Shown piece after piece: positions 54,019-63,503 of a stretch of 64,000 nt of DNA (positions within the stretch are counted from its first letter, which is position 1; each line of letters starts with the position of its first letter). The notes beneath the pieces were generated by a model, which saw only the letters and a list, made by a program, of their open reading frames with translations, had not been told where the DNA came from and made no database searches. The stretch is from Shewanella litoralis (GTDB taxonomy: Bacteria > Pseudomonadota > Gammaproteobacteria > Enterobacterales > Shewanellaceae): NCBI RefSeq assembly GCF_009828585.1, contig NZ_WSRZ01000008.1, positions 62,001 to 126,000 of the forward strand. Direction: 5' to 3'. The position numbers and the translations under genes were made by a program.

Positions 54019-55026
54019 ATGAAATTGCTTAATAACGTTGCATGGTTAGGGTTAGCCGGTATGGCTTTTTCGGTCAGTGCAGCTGAACCTCTAACCGTCT
54101 ATTCTTATCGCCAAGCATTTTTAGTTGAGCCTATTTTAGCGCAGTTTACTGAACAAACTGGCGTTAAGGTTAACGTGGTGTTTGCCAAAGATGGCATTGC
54201 TGAACGTATTGCCCGCGAAGGCCGTTTATCGCCTGCTGATGTGGTATTAACCTCTGACTTTTCTCGCTTGATGGAGTTGGTTGAGAAAGATTTAGTTAGC
54301 CCAGTTAATAGCTCTGTCATTAATGAAAATATTCCTGCTCAATACCGTTCGCCTAAAAATGATTGGGTAGCCTTAACCATGCGCGTACGTAACGTGTACT
54401 CTTCAAAAGAACGCACAGGTAAGATTGATATTAATTACGAAGATTTAGCATCTGCACAATACAAAGGTAAAATCTGTACTCGCAGTGGTAAACACCCTTA
54501 CAATGTCGCCCTGGTGGCTTCAATGATTGCTCACGATGGTGAAGCGAAAACCAAAACCTGGCTAGAAGGCGTAAAAGCCAACCTTGCGCGTAAGCCACAA
54601 GGTAATGATCGTGATCAGGTATTAGCGGTTAAAGAAGGGTTATGTGATATCGCCATCGGTAATAGCTACTACTTCGGTAATATGTTGATGGATAAAAACC
54701 AAAAAAGTTGGGCTGAGGCCGTTAACATTAATTTCCCTAATCAGCAAAACCGTGGCGCGCATATCAACGTATCAGGTATGGCATTAGCAAAACACGCGCC
54801 TCATAAAGACAATGCAGTTAAGTTAATGGAGTTTTTAACTTCAAATGTTGCCCAAGGAATGTATGCCGAAGTCAATATGGAATATCCGGTTAAAGCAGAT
54901 GTACCACCGTCTAAACTTGTCGCTTCTTGGGGGGACTTTAAAGCGGATTCATTGCCTATCTATAAATTAGCCGAGCACCATCAAGCCGCGGTTAAATTAC
55001 TTGATGAAGTTAAATTTGATCTGTAA
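54019..55026 (+). CDS. ferric iron ABC transporter, periplasmic binding protein
   Basis: A 335-aa periplasmic protein of the FbpA/FutA class. A signal peptide ends at VSAAE. The fold motifs are LTVYSYRQAFLVEPIL, FTEQTGVKVNVVFAKDGI and the tyrosine pair in IGNSYYFGNMLM, which in this family ligates ferric iron. It is the first gene of a three-gene operon behind a Fur box. A strong AGGAGAG site precedes the ATG. Ferric iron is the likely substrate. Confidence 0.93.
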   Translation: MKLLNNVAWLGLAGMAFSVSAAEPLTVYSYRQAFLVEPILAQFTEQTGVKVNVVFAKDGIAERIAREGRLSPADVVLTSDFSRLMELVEKDLVSPVNSSVINENIPAQYRSPKNDWVALTMRVRNVYSSKERTGKIDINYEDLASAQYKGKICTRSGKHPYNVALVASMIAHDGEAKTKTWLEGVKANLARKPQGNDRDQVLAVKEGLCDIAIGNSYYFGNMLMDKNQKSWAEAVNINFPNQQNRGAHINVSGMALAKHAPHKDNAVKLMEFLTSNVAQGMYAEVNMEYPVKADVPPSKLVASWGDFKADSLPIYKLAEHHQAAVKLLDEVKFDL

Positions 55027-55113
55027 CTGAGTTATAGGGAAAATTTCAGATAACAACAGTGTCGGCACATTATTAACCTTTAGTAATGTGCCGTAATTAA
55101 TTCGGTAAACGTT

Positions 55114-56745
55114 ATGATTTTAGGGTTAACCAGAAGCTGGTCGCTTGCTGGTTATGTGATAACAGCAATATTATTGTTACCACTTTTAGCATTAATCGTA
55201 CAGGCAACATTGCCAGACGAAGCGGTTTTCTCTCATCTGTTTAATACAGTATTACCCACCTATATTTTCAATAGCCTGATATTAATGTTGTTAGTGGGCT
55301 TAGGTTCATTAATCATTGCCTTACCTGCGGCGTGGTTTATTGCCCGTTGTGAGTTTCCTGGCCGGCGTTATTTTCAATGGTTGTTATTATTGCCCTTAGC
55401 CATGCCGGCTTACATTGTTGCGTATGTTTATACCGATATGCTTGATTATGCGGGCCCGGTACAACGTGCATTGAGGGCTTGGTTTGAGTGGCAAACACCC
55501 CATGATTATTATTTCCCTGCAATACGAAGTATTGGCGGCGCAGCCATTGTATTGTCGCTAGTGTTATTTCCATATATTTACTTATTAGCTCGCACCGCAT
55601 TTATGGAGCAATCATCGAACTTGCTGCACGCATCTAAAGTTATGGGATGTGGACCATGGCGCAGTTTTTGGCGATTAGCTTTGCCAATGGCAAGGCCTGC
55701 TTTAGCTGTTGGCGTTGCATTAGTTGCCATGGAAACCGCCGCTGATTTTGCCACTGTCAGCTATTTTGCGGTACCGACATTAACCACGGCGGTATACGAT
55801 ACCTGGTTAGGTTATGGCAGCTTAACCGCGGCGGCTAAACTCTCAGCAATCATGTTATTAGTGGTTTTCTGTATGGTCGGTGTGGAACGTTTTGCCCGGC
55901 GTAAACAACAGCTTTTTCAAAAACAAGCGAGATTAGATGAGTCCGACAGGTACCATTTAACCGCAGTAAAAGCCTGGACTGCATGGGGCTATTGTATAGG
56001 CTTATTAACCCTCTCGTTTTTATTACCGTTTGCCATTCTATGTGGTTATGCCGTTGATTACTTTGCCGAGAGTTGGGATATACGCTTTTGGCAATACAGT
56101 TTAAACAGCTTGTACATTGCCGCAATAGTCAGTGCAGTTTGTGTGGTATTGGCCGTGGTATTAATGTTTTTAAGGCGAGTGAGCCCACGCTCGAGTGATC
56201 ATCTAGCCTCACGCCTAAGCAGTACTGGCTATGCATTACCCGGTACCGTATTGGCCATCGGTGTGCTGGTGCCCCTCACTTACATCGATTTTGCCATCAA
56301 TGATGTCATGGATTGGATGGGCGCTCAGGGCCCTGGATTATTATTTACTGGCAGCATATTTACACTAATATTTGCCTTTTGCGTCCGCTTTGTTGCCATT
56401 GCGATTGGCAGTTTAGAAAACAGTTACAAGCGAATTTCCCCCTCATTGGACATGGCAAGCATCACATTAGGGCAATCGCCAATGCAATTATTGCGGCGAG
56501 TGCACTTGCCATTATTGCGTAAAGGTATGTTTGCCGGTGCGTTATTGGTGTTCATTGAAAGCATGAAAGAGTTACCCGCGGCACTATTATTGCGCCCAAT
56601 TGGCTTTGAAAATCTGGCTACGTATGTGTTTCAATTTGTCTCAGATGAAAAGCTAGAGCATGGCGCATTAGCGGCCATTGTGATTGTCATGGTAGGGTTA
56701 ATCCCATTGATTTATTTGAACCGTTCGTTGGAGCAGTCACACTAA
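55114..56745 (+). CDS. ferric iron ABC transporter, permease
   Basis: A 543-aa inner-membrane protein with about twelve helices, a fused pair of permease domains as in FbpB. Two EAA-type loops are visible: ASKVMGCGPWRSFWRLALPMARPA and MASITLGQSPMQLLRRVHLPLLRKG. It is followed one base later by the ATPase gene. The ribosome-binding site is weak (CGGTAAACGTT); coupling to the upstream gene over 87 bp is possible. Confidence 0.93.
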   Translation: MILGLTRSWSLAGYVITAILLLPLLALIVQATLPDEAVFSHLFNTVLPTYIFNSLILMLLVGLGSLIIALPAAWFIARCEFPGRRYFQWLLLLPLAMPAYIVAYVYTDMLDYAGPVQRALRAWFEWQTPHDYYFPAIRSIGGAAIVLSLVLFPYIYLLARTAFMEQSSNLLHASKVMGCGPWRSFWRLALPMARPALAVGVALVAMETAADFATVSYFAVPTLTTAVYDTWLGYGSLTAAAKLSAIMLLVVFCMVGVERFARRKQQLFQKQARLDESDRYHLTAVKAWTAWGYCIGLLTLSFLLPFAILCGYAVDYFAESWDIRFWQYSLNSLYIAAIVSAVCVVLAVVLMFLRRVSPRSSDHLASRLSSTGYALPGTVLAIGVLVPLTYIDFAINDVMDWMGAQGPGLLFTGSIFTLIFAFCVRFVAIAIGSLENSYKRISPSLDMASITLGQSPMQLLRRVHLPLLRKGMFAGALLVFIESMKELPAALLLRPIGFENLATYVFQFVSDEKLEHGALAAIVIVMVGLIPLIYLNRSLEQSH

Positions 56746-56746
56746 T

Positions 56747-57796
56747 ATGTCGACTTTATCTATCAGCAATGTCAGCAGTGACTATCAAGGTCACGTGATA
56801 TTACATCAGTTAAATTTAACCCTTCAACAAGGTGAAATTGTTGCCTTGTTAGGCCCAAGCGGTTGCGGTAAAACCACGCTATTGAAAGCCATCGCGGGTT
56901 TGCAAGGTATTAGCCAGGGCAGTATAAAAATTAACGGTCAAGTGCTCAGTGGTGAAGGTGTGTTTATTGCCAGTGAACAGCGCGGTGTTGGAATGATTTT
57001 TCAAGATTATGCGCTGTTTCCGCATTTAACGGTGGGCGATAATATTTTGTTCGGTGTAAAAGGCTTAAATAAGCTTGAGCGCCAAACAAGATTAGAAGAC
57101 ATGCTTGAATTGGTTAAGTTAACCGGGCTCGGTGGGCGATATCCTCATGAGCTTTCTGGTGGGCAGCAACAACGAGTATCTATTGCTCGAGCACTGGCAT
57201 ATGAGCCAGAACTGATGTTACTTGATGAGCCTTTTTCTAACATTGATGCACAAGTTAGGCATGAGATGATGCTAGAAATTCGCGCGATATTAAAACAACG
57301 TAATGTCAGTGCGGTGTTTGTCACTCACAGTAAAGATGAGGCATTTGTGTTTGCCGATAAACTTGCGTTGTTTGAGCAAGGGCATATCGTTCAACATGGC
57401 GCCGCAGAAACCTTGTATGCTAATCCTCATAGCCGTTATGTTGCAGACTTCCTTGGCACCACTAACTATTTGCCAGTGACAGTCTCAAGTGATCTGCTGC
57501 TTGAAAGCCCTCTGGGAGTGTTAACCAGTGCTAGCCTATTACCACACGTAGCGGGAACCCATGGTCAATTATTGTTAAGGCCGCAACAAATGGCGTTGCA
57601 AGCCGATACACAGGGGCAAGCCAAGATTATCGATAGACGATTTTTAGGCACTGTGTGTCATTATAAAGTTAACCAAAACGGTGTTGATTTAGAGGTGAGC
57701 AGCCCTGTCATGAATTTTGAACCAGGACAACGCGTGCAGTTGACTGTCGTTGGCCACCCTTTTGTAGTTTTTAATGACGCAAACTTACCTACCTAA
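56747..57796 (+). CDS. ferric iron ABC transporter, ATP-binding protein
   Basis: A 349-aa ATPase of the FbpC class. Walker A is GPSGCGKTTLLKAIAG, Q-loop IFQDYALFPHL, signature LSGGQQQRVSIARAL, Walker B LMLLDEPFSNID, and H-loop His in FVTHSKDEAF. A C-terminal regulatory beta domain (about 240-345, TOBE-like) follows. It begins one base after the permease stop and completes the importer. Confidence 0.95.
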   Translation: MSTLSISNVSSDYQGHVILHQLNLTLQQGEIVALLGPSGCGKTTLLKAIAGLQGISQGSIKINGQVLSGEGVFIASEQRGVGMIFQDYALFPHLTVGDNILFGVKGLNKLERQTRLEDMLELVKLTGLGGRYPHELSGGQQQRVSIARALAYEPELMLLDEPFSNIDAQVRHEMMLEIRAILKQRNVSAVFVTHSKDEAFVFADKLALFEQGHIVQHGAAETLYANPHSRYVADFLGTTNYLPVTVSSDLLLESPLGVLTSASLLPHVAGTHGQLLLRPQQMALQADTQGQAKIIDRRFLGTVCHYKVNQNGVDLEVSSPVMNFEPGQRVQLTVVGHPFVVFNDANLPT

Positions 57797-57950
57797 TTAC
57801 CCTAAGAGACGTAAATGTGAGTGTTCTTCAAGTAATTTACCCATATTTAGGCTAAAGTGGTTTGGCTTAATGGTGTTAAATCTAATATCATCAATTTGTT
57901 AAGTGATAAACATTTAGGCCGACAAACAGTATTAAGGTGGATGAGTTTAT

Positions 57951-58889
57951 ATGGGTAACCAAGTTATGCCTCGTGAACAGTTAGGAATATGCGCAGAAGG
58001 AAATTTACACAGTGTGTATTTGATGTTTAATGCCATTGATGGTGTTGAAGAGCAGTTACGCCCATCAATTGCTAATGTGGCGCAATACATATACGAACTC
58101 ACGGACCAATATGCCGACAGTGCTTTTAATGGCTTTGTGGGGATTGGCGCTAACTTTTGGGATACTTTTTATCCTCAAGCTCGGCCTGCATTATTAAAGC
58201 CTTTTCCGGCGATGAACGAAGGTAACCGTGACGCTCCTGCAATGGAGTATGATATTTTTGTGCATATCCGCTGTGATCGCTACGATATTTTGCATTTAGT
58301 GGCCAATGAGATTAACCAAATGTTTGAAGACTTGGTTGAACTGGTTGATGAAGAACGTGGTTTCCGCTTTATGGACAGTCGCGATTTAACGGGCTTTGTC
58401 GATGGCACAGAAAACCCGAAAGGGCGTCATCGTCAGCAAGTTGCATTAGTGGGTAATGAAGATCCTGAGTTTACATCTGGCAGTTATGTACACGTGCAAA
58501 AATACAAGCATAACCTCAGTAAGTGGCACAGGTTACCACTTAAAAAACAAGAAGATATATATGGTCGCACTAAGGTTGACGATATTGAATATGAGTCTGA
58601 AGATAAGCCGTTAACCAGCCACACGAAACGGGTTAATTTAAAAGATGATCAAGGTAAATCACTTGAAATTTTACGTCAGAGCATGCCTTATGGCTCAGTA
58701 AAAGAGCAGGGGTTAGTGTTTATTTCTGTATGCAGTACACCTGAACATTTCGAGAAAATGTTACGCAGCATGGTACATGGCGATGCCCATGGTAATCACG
58801 ACCATTTGATGTTATTTACCAAAGCTTTAACCGGATCTTCTTTCTTTGTTCCTTCTCTGGATTTTTTAACCCAGTTTGACGACGCGTAA
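57951..58889 (+). CDS. DyP-type heme peroxidase
   Basis: A 312-aa dye-decolorising peroxidase. The GFVDGTENP motif holds the distal Asp, and the haem-ligand region is in the C-terminal half, which includes HGDAHGNHDHLMLFTKALTGSSFFVPSLDFL. There is no Tat signal, so it is cytoplasmic, unlike EfeB. It follows the iron importer on the same strand after 154 bp and could share iron-linked control, but no Fur box was seen before it. Confidence 0.93.
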   Translation: MGNQVMPREQLGICAEGNLHSVYLMFNAIDGVEEQLRPSIANVAQYIYELTDQYADSAFNGFVGIGANFWDTFYPQARPALLKPFPAMNEGNRDAPAMEYDIFVHIRCDRYDILHLVANEINQMFEDLVELVDEERGFRFMDSRDLTGFVDGTENPKGRHRQQVALVGNEDPEFTSGSYVHVQKYKHNLSKWHRLPLKKQEDIYGRTKVDDIEYESEDKPLTSHTKRVNLKDDQGKSLEILRQSMPYGSVKEQGLVFISVCSTPEHFEKMLRSMVHGDAHGNHDHLMLFTKALTGSSFFVPSLDFLTQFDDA

Positions 58890-58924
58890 TCGATGCTATT
58901 TCGCTTTGCGTTTTCTTAGGCAAT

Positions 58925-58954
58925 AAAAAAGCAATGCCATGGCATTGCTTTTTT
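58925..58954. terminator. bidirectional terminator
   Basis: AAAAAAGCAATGCC, AT, GGCATTGCTTTTTT: a perfect stem with T runs on both strands, between the converging DyP and argR genes. Confidence 0.93.
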
Positions 58955-59014
58955 ACATCTTAACACTGTTGGTTAAGCGTAACGCTAGAATTTAAATTCA
59001 CTTTAACCGGTTTA

Positions 59015-59485
59015 TTATTCGCTATAGTTAAACAGTGATTTAACGGTTTCTAGGGTATCATCAATTGTTTTGATACTCGCAGGGCAGATAAAAATAGTGT
59101 CATCTCCTGCAATGGTTCCTAAAATACCTTCCGGCTTACCTATCGAGTCGAGTAAGCGCGCAATAAGTTGTGCAGCACCTGGGCTGGTTCTGACCACAAT
59201 CATGGCTTGATTATGGTCAACATCTAGCACGAGATTTTTTAATGGGCTGCCAGCGGTTGGTACACCTAACTCCGCGGGTAAGCAATACACCATCTCTTGC
59301 TTAGCATTACGTGTGCGTACCGCGCCAAATTTGCTGAGCATGCGTGATACTTTTGATTGGTTAATATTGCCGAATCCTTCAGCTTGAAGCGCAATAACAA
59401 TCTCACTTTGGCTTCCAAAACGCTCTTCTTTCAGAATCGCCTTAAAAGTTTTAACGAGCTCATCCTGATTTCTTGTTGCTGGCAT
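59015..59485 (-). CDS. argR: arginine repressor
   Basis: A 156-aa hexameric regulator of arginine synthesis. The N-terminal winged helix (about 1-75, [21 protein letters not shown]) binds ARG boxes; the C-terminal domain (about 80-150) holds the arginine-binding stretch [14 protein letters not shown] consensus ARG box lies about 90 bp before its start, so self-repression is likely. Confidence 0.96.
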   Translation of the reverse strand: MPATRNQDELVKTFKAILKEERFGSQSEIVIALQAEGFGNINQSKVSRMLSKFGAVRTRNAKQEMVYCLPAELGVPTAGSPLKNLVLDVDHNQAMIVVRTSPGAAQLIARLLDSIGKPEGILGTIAGDDTIFICPASIKTIDDTLETVKSLFNYSE

Positions 59486-59572
59486 AGTGATATTTCATCT
59501 TATAGTTGTTATTCAAAAAACTTGCACATTTTGAATAGATCCACTGATTAAGTCAAGAAAGAATCATATTTT

Positions 59573-59588
59573 TTGAATAAAAATTCAA
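59573..59588 (-). promoter_or_regulatory. ARG box before argR
   Basis: TGAATAAAAATTCA at 59574-59587 is a perfect match to the palindromic ARG-box core (TGAAT-N4-ATTCA). Two boxes in tandem are usual; the second, toward 59560, is much weaker (GAATCATATTT). Confidence 0.75.
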
Positions 59589-59655
59589 ATAAAAAGTGGA
59601 ACTTTATACTGACACCTTGCAGTTAATATGAACAATTATCACCGCGATATAGCAG

Positions 59656-60096
59656 TTATGGGGCTTTAGTTTGCTCGCCTAAGTCATTTAAGCGGCTAAG
59701 CACTAATAACGTATCACCATTTTTAGCCAGTAAATTGAGCTTCCCATTTGAAAAACCTGCATGCTGTACTAATGATATTGCTTGCATTAAGTCGGCTTCT
59801 TGCGCCATTAATGAATCGATACATGCTTTCATAGTGGCGCCAACAGTGGTGAGCTGTAATTGGTTACCTTGTTGAGTATATTGGCCAAAAAATTGATTAC
59901 AGCTATTGTTACCCGTGAGTTGTCCGTCTTGAGCAAACACGATATTGGCTGGGCTGTGGTAAATAGCAGGCGTATCGAGAACGGTTTCGACATGCCAGGT
60001 GCCAATGAGTTGATCGCTTGAGAGCTGTAATGGCTGGTTTTGACAAGCGCTGAGGCCAATGAATAAAACGGCGGCAGTAAGAATAGGCTTTATCAT
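59656..60096 (-). CDS. META-domain lipoprotein (HslJ-like)
   Basis: A 146-aa lipoprotein (GLSAC, Cys18) with a META/DUF306 domain: LIGTWHVETV, IVFAQDGQLTGNNSCNQFFGQYTQQGNQLQL, TMKACIDSLMAQEADLMQAI. The paired cysteines (NSCNQF and MKACID) are typical and may form a disulfide. HslJ in E. coli is a heat-inducible protein linked to novobiocin resistance, but that role cannot be transferred with confidence. Upstream of argR on the same strand. Confidence 0.88.
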   Translation of the reverse strand: MIKPILTAAVLFIGLSACQNQPLQLSSDQLIGTWHVETVLDTPAIYHSPANIVFAQDGQLTGNNSCNQFFGQYTQQGNQLQLTTVGATMKACIDSLMAQEADLMQAISLVQHAGFSNGKLNLLAKNGDTLLVLSRLNDLGEQTKAP

Positions 60097-60218
60097 ATTG
60101 TTAATGTTCCTAAAATAACAAAAGCCATTATTCTACTATTTGTTCAGCGCATTTAGGGGGATAATGACTCAATTATTGGTTTAATTAACACAATTTAACC
60201 TGTTCACGAGTACACCAT

Positions 60219-60437
60219 ATGATCAAACTACTCAAAATTTTACACTTTGTTGGCATCGCCATGTTGCTGGTGGGTGTGTATTTATACCTGCAAACAGAGC
60301 TTGGCCAGCAAGTGAGTGGCATGTTAGTGATTGCCTTGCTCATTGGGATTGGCACGTTAATTATGTCGCCGTTACCTGTTGCACTGGTTATCGAGTGGGC
60401 ACGAAAACAACCTTCTTCTTTCAATTCAAAGGAATAA
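60219..60437 (+). CDS. small two-helix membrane protein
   Basis: A 72-aa protein with two hydrophobic segments (about 8-26 and 34-58), so an inner-membrane hairpin with both ends on the same side. The family is not recognised. The ribosome-binding site is poor, but the next gene begins three bases after its stop, so the two are likely translated together. Confidence 0.72.
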   Translation: MIKLLKILHFVGIAMLLVGVYLYLQTELGQQVSGMLVIALLIGIGTLIMSPLPVALVIEWARKQPSSFNSKE

Positions 60438-60440
60438 TCA

Positions 60441-60989
60441 TTGTCATTCATCGTCCGTAAAGCGGTATTAACCGACGCCAAAGCCATTGCGCACTTAGAG
60501 CGTGCCCATGTTGATGACGAACTTACTACTCATAATGGCATTTTACATGCTCATTCGTTAACCATTAGCGAAGTTAAACAATTAATTATTCAGCATTGGA
60601 TAGTGGTTGCCGAGCAACAAGGCGACATTATCGGTTATGTTATTGCCGCGAAATGGGCTTTTGTTTCTTCTCAGCCCTTGTATCGTAATATTATTCAGCG
60701 GATTAAATTTGCTGATTTTGAGGGGCGTCCTTTATCGACCACCAATACCTGCCAATATGGGCCAGTGTGGATTAATCAATCATACCGAGGTAACGGTATA
60801 TTTGAGGCAATGGTTAATGAACTTAAATCGCTTTTAAAAGACCGATATCCGTTTATGGTGACCTATATTGCCGCCGATAATGCCCGTTCACTCGCTGCGC
60901 ACCAAAATAAAGCGGCTATGCAGATATTAGAAAGTTTTAGTTTTGAGCAACGTGATTATCAATTGCTGGTCACTGAAACACAACCGTAA
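60441..60989 (+). CDS. GNAT-family N-acetyltransferase
   Basis: A 182-aa protein with the GNAT fold. Motif A is seen in YGPVWINQSYRGNGIFEAMVNEL, and ARSLAAHQNKAAMQILESFSF is the usual C-terminal segment. It begins with TTG after AAAGGAATAATCA (60441); no nearer in-frame ATG exists. The acceptor substrate is unknown. It overlaps nothing; the repeat element D follows 45 bp later. Confidence 0.82.
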   Translation: MSFIVRKAVLTDAKAIAHLERAHVDDELTTHNGILHAHSLTISEVKQLIIQHWIVVAEQQGDIIGYVIAAKWAFVSSQPLYRNIIQRIKFADFEGRPLSTTNTCQYGPVWINQSYRGNGIFEAMVNELKSLLKDRYPFMVTYIAADNARSLAAHQNKAAMQILESFSFEQRDYQLLVTETQP

Positions 60990-61033
60990 GCGGATGTGCC
61001 ACAAAGTGGCCGTGGGTGATGCAGCGGCTGCTT

Positions 61034-61297
61034 ATACCAATTCCATTAATTATCTGGTCATTCAGCGGGAGTTCTGTGTCTTCTAGGCAAGTAATAGAAT
61101 TGTAGGCATAGTTGTTCTACGTCAAAATGCTATTAAGCAGAATAGAAGGCACAGAAACCCGCCTTGTAGGAGGCACTCAGACTGTCCATTTCTTTGTTGC
61201 ATTGCCTTAGAAGGGAATAACCATTATTTCAACAATGCGCCTCAAACTGAACAATCTGAGTGACTCTGATTGTTCACATAATTAATAGAATTGGTAT
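61034..61297. repeat. 264-bp inverted-repeat element, copy D
   Basis: ATACCAATTCCATTAATTAT at the left end is matched inverted at the right (ATACCAATTCTATTAATTAT). One hairpin is GCGGGAGTTCTGTGTCTTCT paired with AGAAGGCACAGAAACCCGC. The second (CACTCAGA with TCTGAGTG) holds AGAAGGGAATAACCATTA in its loop; the first has a degenerate copy (ATAGTTGTTCTACG). It belongs to a different sequence subtype from A and B but the same layout. Confidence 0.86.
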
Positions 61298-61323
61298 TAA
61301 ATCAATGCTGCACTGGGGGACTG

Positions 61324-61680
61324 ATGACAACTCGTTTTAACACACTTTTTGAACCGTATTTGGCGCTGACGCTGTCGGCCTTTGATAATATGAAGCTGGT
61401 TGTTGCTGTGTTGTCTGAGATTAATGAACCCTATCAATGCGTTGAAGCTAAGATGTCAATATCGCCTGTCAATACTTCAATGGAGGCAGGGTATTTTGTA
61501 CGTTGGGATGATGTATGGCTATTTTGCGGGTTAACGAACTCCTATTGTGCTTCTATTGTGTTGTTTACTGAGATTGAACGAATTGATATGACATCATTAA
61601 CGAGTCTCAAGATCCCTGTAATGACGATGCAACAAGTTGGGTTTATGTGTGTTGAAAGTGCCCATTTTGATCACTGCTAA
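61324..61680 (+). CDS. 118-aa protein of unknown function
   Basis: The protein starts MTTRFNTLFEPYL after GGGGACTG. I do not recognise a family. It has a tryptophan/phenylalanine-rich middle (RWDDVWLFCGLTNSYC) and three cysteines, no signal peptide and no membrane helix. An in-frame codon 33 bp upstream is less likely the start because it is close to the repeat. The end of repeat D lies 26 bp before the start. Confidence 0.62.
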   Translation: MTTRFNTLFEPYLALTLSAFDNMKLVVAVLSEINEPYQCVEAKMSISPVNTSMEAGYFVRWDDVWLFCGLTNSYCASIVLFTEIERIDMTSLTSLKIPVMTMQQVGFMCVESAHFDHC

Positions 61681-61711
61681 CGTCTGCTATATGCCCATCA
61701 TGTTGACCGTT

Positions 61712-62278
61712 TCACGATAGCTGCATAATAATAAGTGGCCTGCTTTCACTGTGATAACGCTGATAAAGTTGCATTATCTCTGCAGGAACTTGAGCTATAT
61801 GAGCGGGTTGTAGCCATTGAAATTGTTGTTGCTGATATAACGCCTGCAAGCTGATATCGGTGAAAAGGAAGCACTTTTGCGCGACTAATGTGGGCGCAAT
61901 AAATTGAAGTAGTTGAGTCGCTAGCTTTTTACCCCGCAGGTGTGGCGCCACTAATAAGCCGCTGATCAGCTGATATTGACCAACATGTTTAATTCTTACA
62001 GCAGCAATGATTTCGCGAGACTCCAAACCTTCACGACCAGAGGTGATCGTTGAATTTGCCTCATTGTGTGGCACCGCTTGCGGATTAGCAGTATCGAATG
62101 CTTTGGCATCATCTTGATAAATAACAGCAACAGACTCTTTGCTCGACACTCTGGCATAAGCCATGTGTTGGCGATAAAACAACTTAATTGCTGACCACTG
62201 CTTTTTTTGCTGCAACGAGGCAGTGGAATGCTCATATTGAGTGGGTAAGTTAGTATCTACCCAGCGGATGTTTATCAT
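61712..62278 (-). CDS. GNAT-family N-acetyltransferase
   Basis: A 188-aa protein whose second half has the acetyl-CoA motif ISGLLVAPHLRGKKLATQLLQFIAP and a TDISLQALYQQQQFQ segment as in GNAT enzymes. The N-terminal half is less conserved. The acceptor is unknown. It follows metK on the same strand but a strong terminator separates them. Confidence 0.82.
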   Translation of the reverse strand: MINIRWVDTNLPTQYEHSTASLQQKKQWSAIKLFYRQHMAYARVSSKESVAVIYQDDAKAFDTANPQAVPHNEANSTITSGREGLESREIIAAVRIKHVGQYQLISGLLVAPHLRGKKLATQLLQFIAPTLVAQKCFLFTDISLQALYQQQQFQWLQPAHIAQVPAEIMQLYQRYHSESRPLIIMQLS

Positions 62279-62302
62279 AATGTTTATTTTTCTAATATTA
62301 AC

Positions 62303-62330
62303 AAAAAACCGCCCTGCGGCGGTTTTTGTA
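62303..62330. terminator. terminator after metK
   Basis: AAAAACCGCC, a 4-nt loop, then GGCGGTTTTT. T runs occur on both strands; metK reads into it on the minus strand. Confidence 0.9.
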
Positions 62331-62351
62331 TGGGCTAGACTGCTCGGTTAA

Positions 62352-63503
62352 TTATAAACCGGCGTCAGCACGTAATGCTTCAGCTTTGTCTGTCGCTTCC
62401 CATGGGAAAATATCGCGACCAAAGTGACCATAAGCTGCAGTTTGTTGATAGATTGGGCGCGCCAAATCTAACATTGCCGTTAAGCCATATGGACGTAGTT
62501 CGAAGTGTTGACGCACTAACTTAATCAATACTTCTTCAGACACTTTACCAGTACCGAATGTTTCGATACTGATTGAAGTAGGTTCTGCAACACCAATTGC
62601 ATAAGACACTTGCAGCTCACAGCGATCAGCAAGACCGGCAGCAACAATGTTTTTAGCAACATAACGTGCTGCATAAGCTGCGCTACGGTCTACTTTTGAT
62701 GGGTCTTTACCAGAGAAAGCACCACCACCGTGACGTGCCATACCGCCGTAGGTGTCAACAATGATCTTACGACCGGTTAAACCACAATCGCCAACAGGAC
62801 CACCAATGACAAAACGACCGGTAGGGTTAATAAAGTATTTAGTGTCTTTATTTAACCACTGTGCAGGTAATACTGGCTTGATGATAGTTTCCATTACGGC
62901 TTCAATCAAATCAGCTTGAGTCACATCTTCACGGTGTTGGGTTGATAGTACGATTGCGTCAATACCAATGATTTTGCCTTCATCGTAGGCAAAAGTGACC
63001 TGGCTTTTTGCATCTGGGCGTAACCAAGGTAATGTGCCATCTTTACGCACTTCAGACTGACGCTTCACTAATTTGTGAGCATAAGTAATTGGTGCAGGCA
63101 TTAATACGTCGGTTTCATTGCTGGCATAACCAAACATTAAGCCCTGGTCGCCTGCGCCTTGCTCAGCAGGGTCGGCACGGTCAACACCTTGGTTGATGTC
63201 TGGAGACTGTTTGCCAATCGCGTTTAATACGGCGCACGAATCAGCATCAAAACCCATATCTGAATGAGTGTAGCCAATTTCACGTACCGTTTTACGGGTA
63301 ATTTCTTCAATATCGACCCAAGCAGAAGTAGTGACTTCACCGCCAACTAGTACCATGCCTGTTTTAACATATGTTTCGCACGCAACACGAGCTTTTGGAT
63401 CTTGCTCAAGGATTGCGTCTAATACCGCATCAGAAATCTGATCGGCGATTTTATCTGGATGACCTTCTGAGACCGACTCAGAGGTAAACAAGTGCTTTGC
63501 CAT
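62352..63503 (-). CDS. metK: S-adenosylmethionine synthase
   Basis: MetK makes S-adenosylmethionine from methionine and ATP. Family landmarks are [56 protein letters not shown] and the [16 protein letters not shown] loop. Length 383 aa is standard. MetJ boxes lie 30 bp before the start. Its product is also the methyl donor for CobA in this window. Monocistronic. Confidence 0.98.
   Translation of the reverse strand: MAKHLFTSESVSEGHPDKIADQISDAVLDAILEQDPKARVACETYVKTGMVLVGGEVTTSAWVDIEEITRKTVREIGYTHSDMGFDADSCAVLNAIGKQSPDINQGVDRADPAEQGAGDQGLMFGYASNETDVLMPAPITYAHKLVKRQSEVRKDGTLPWLRPDAKSQVTFAYDEGKIIGIDAIVLSTQHREDVTQADLIEAVMETIIKPVLPAQWLNKDTKYFINPTGRFVIGGPVGDCGLTGRKIIVDTYGGMARHGGGAFSGKDPSKVDRSAAYAARYVAKNIVAAGLADRCELQVSYAIGVAEPTSISIETFGTGKVSEEVLIKLVRQHFELRPYGLTAMLDLARPIYQQTAAYGHFGRDIFPWEATDKAEALRADAGL

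Noticed and set aside
57785-57850. Possible further degraded copy of the C-type repeat (ACTTCAAG-like sequence after the iron ATPase gene)
   Set aside because: One short stretch resembles the end repeat, but the terminal GGGTATA is missing and no partner end is found.
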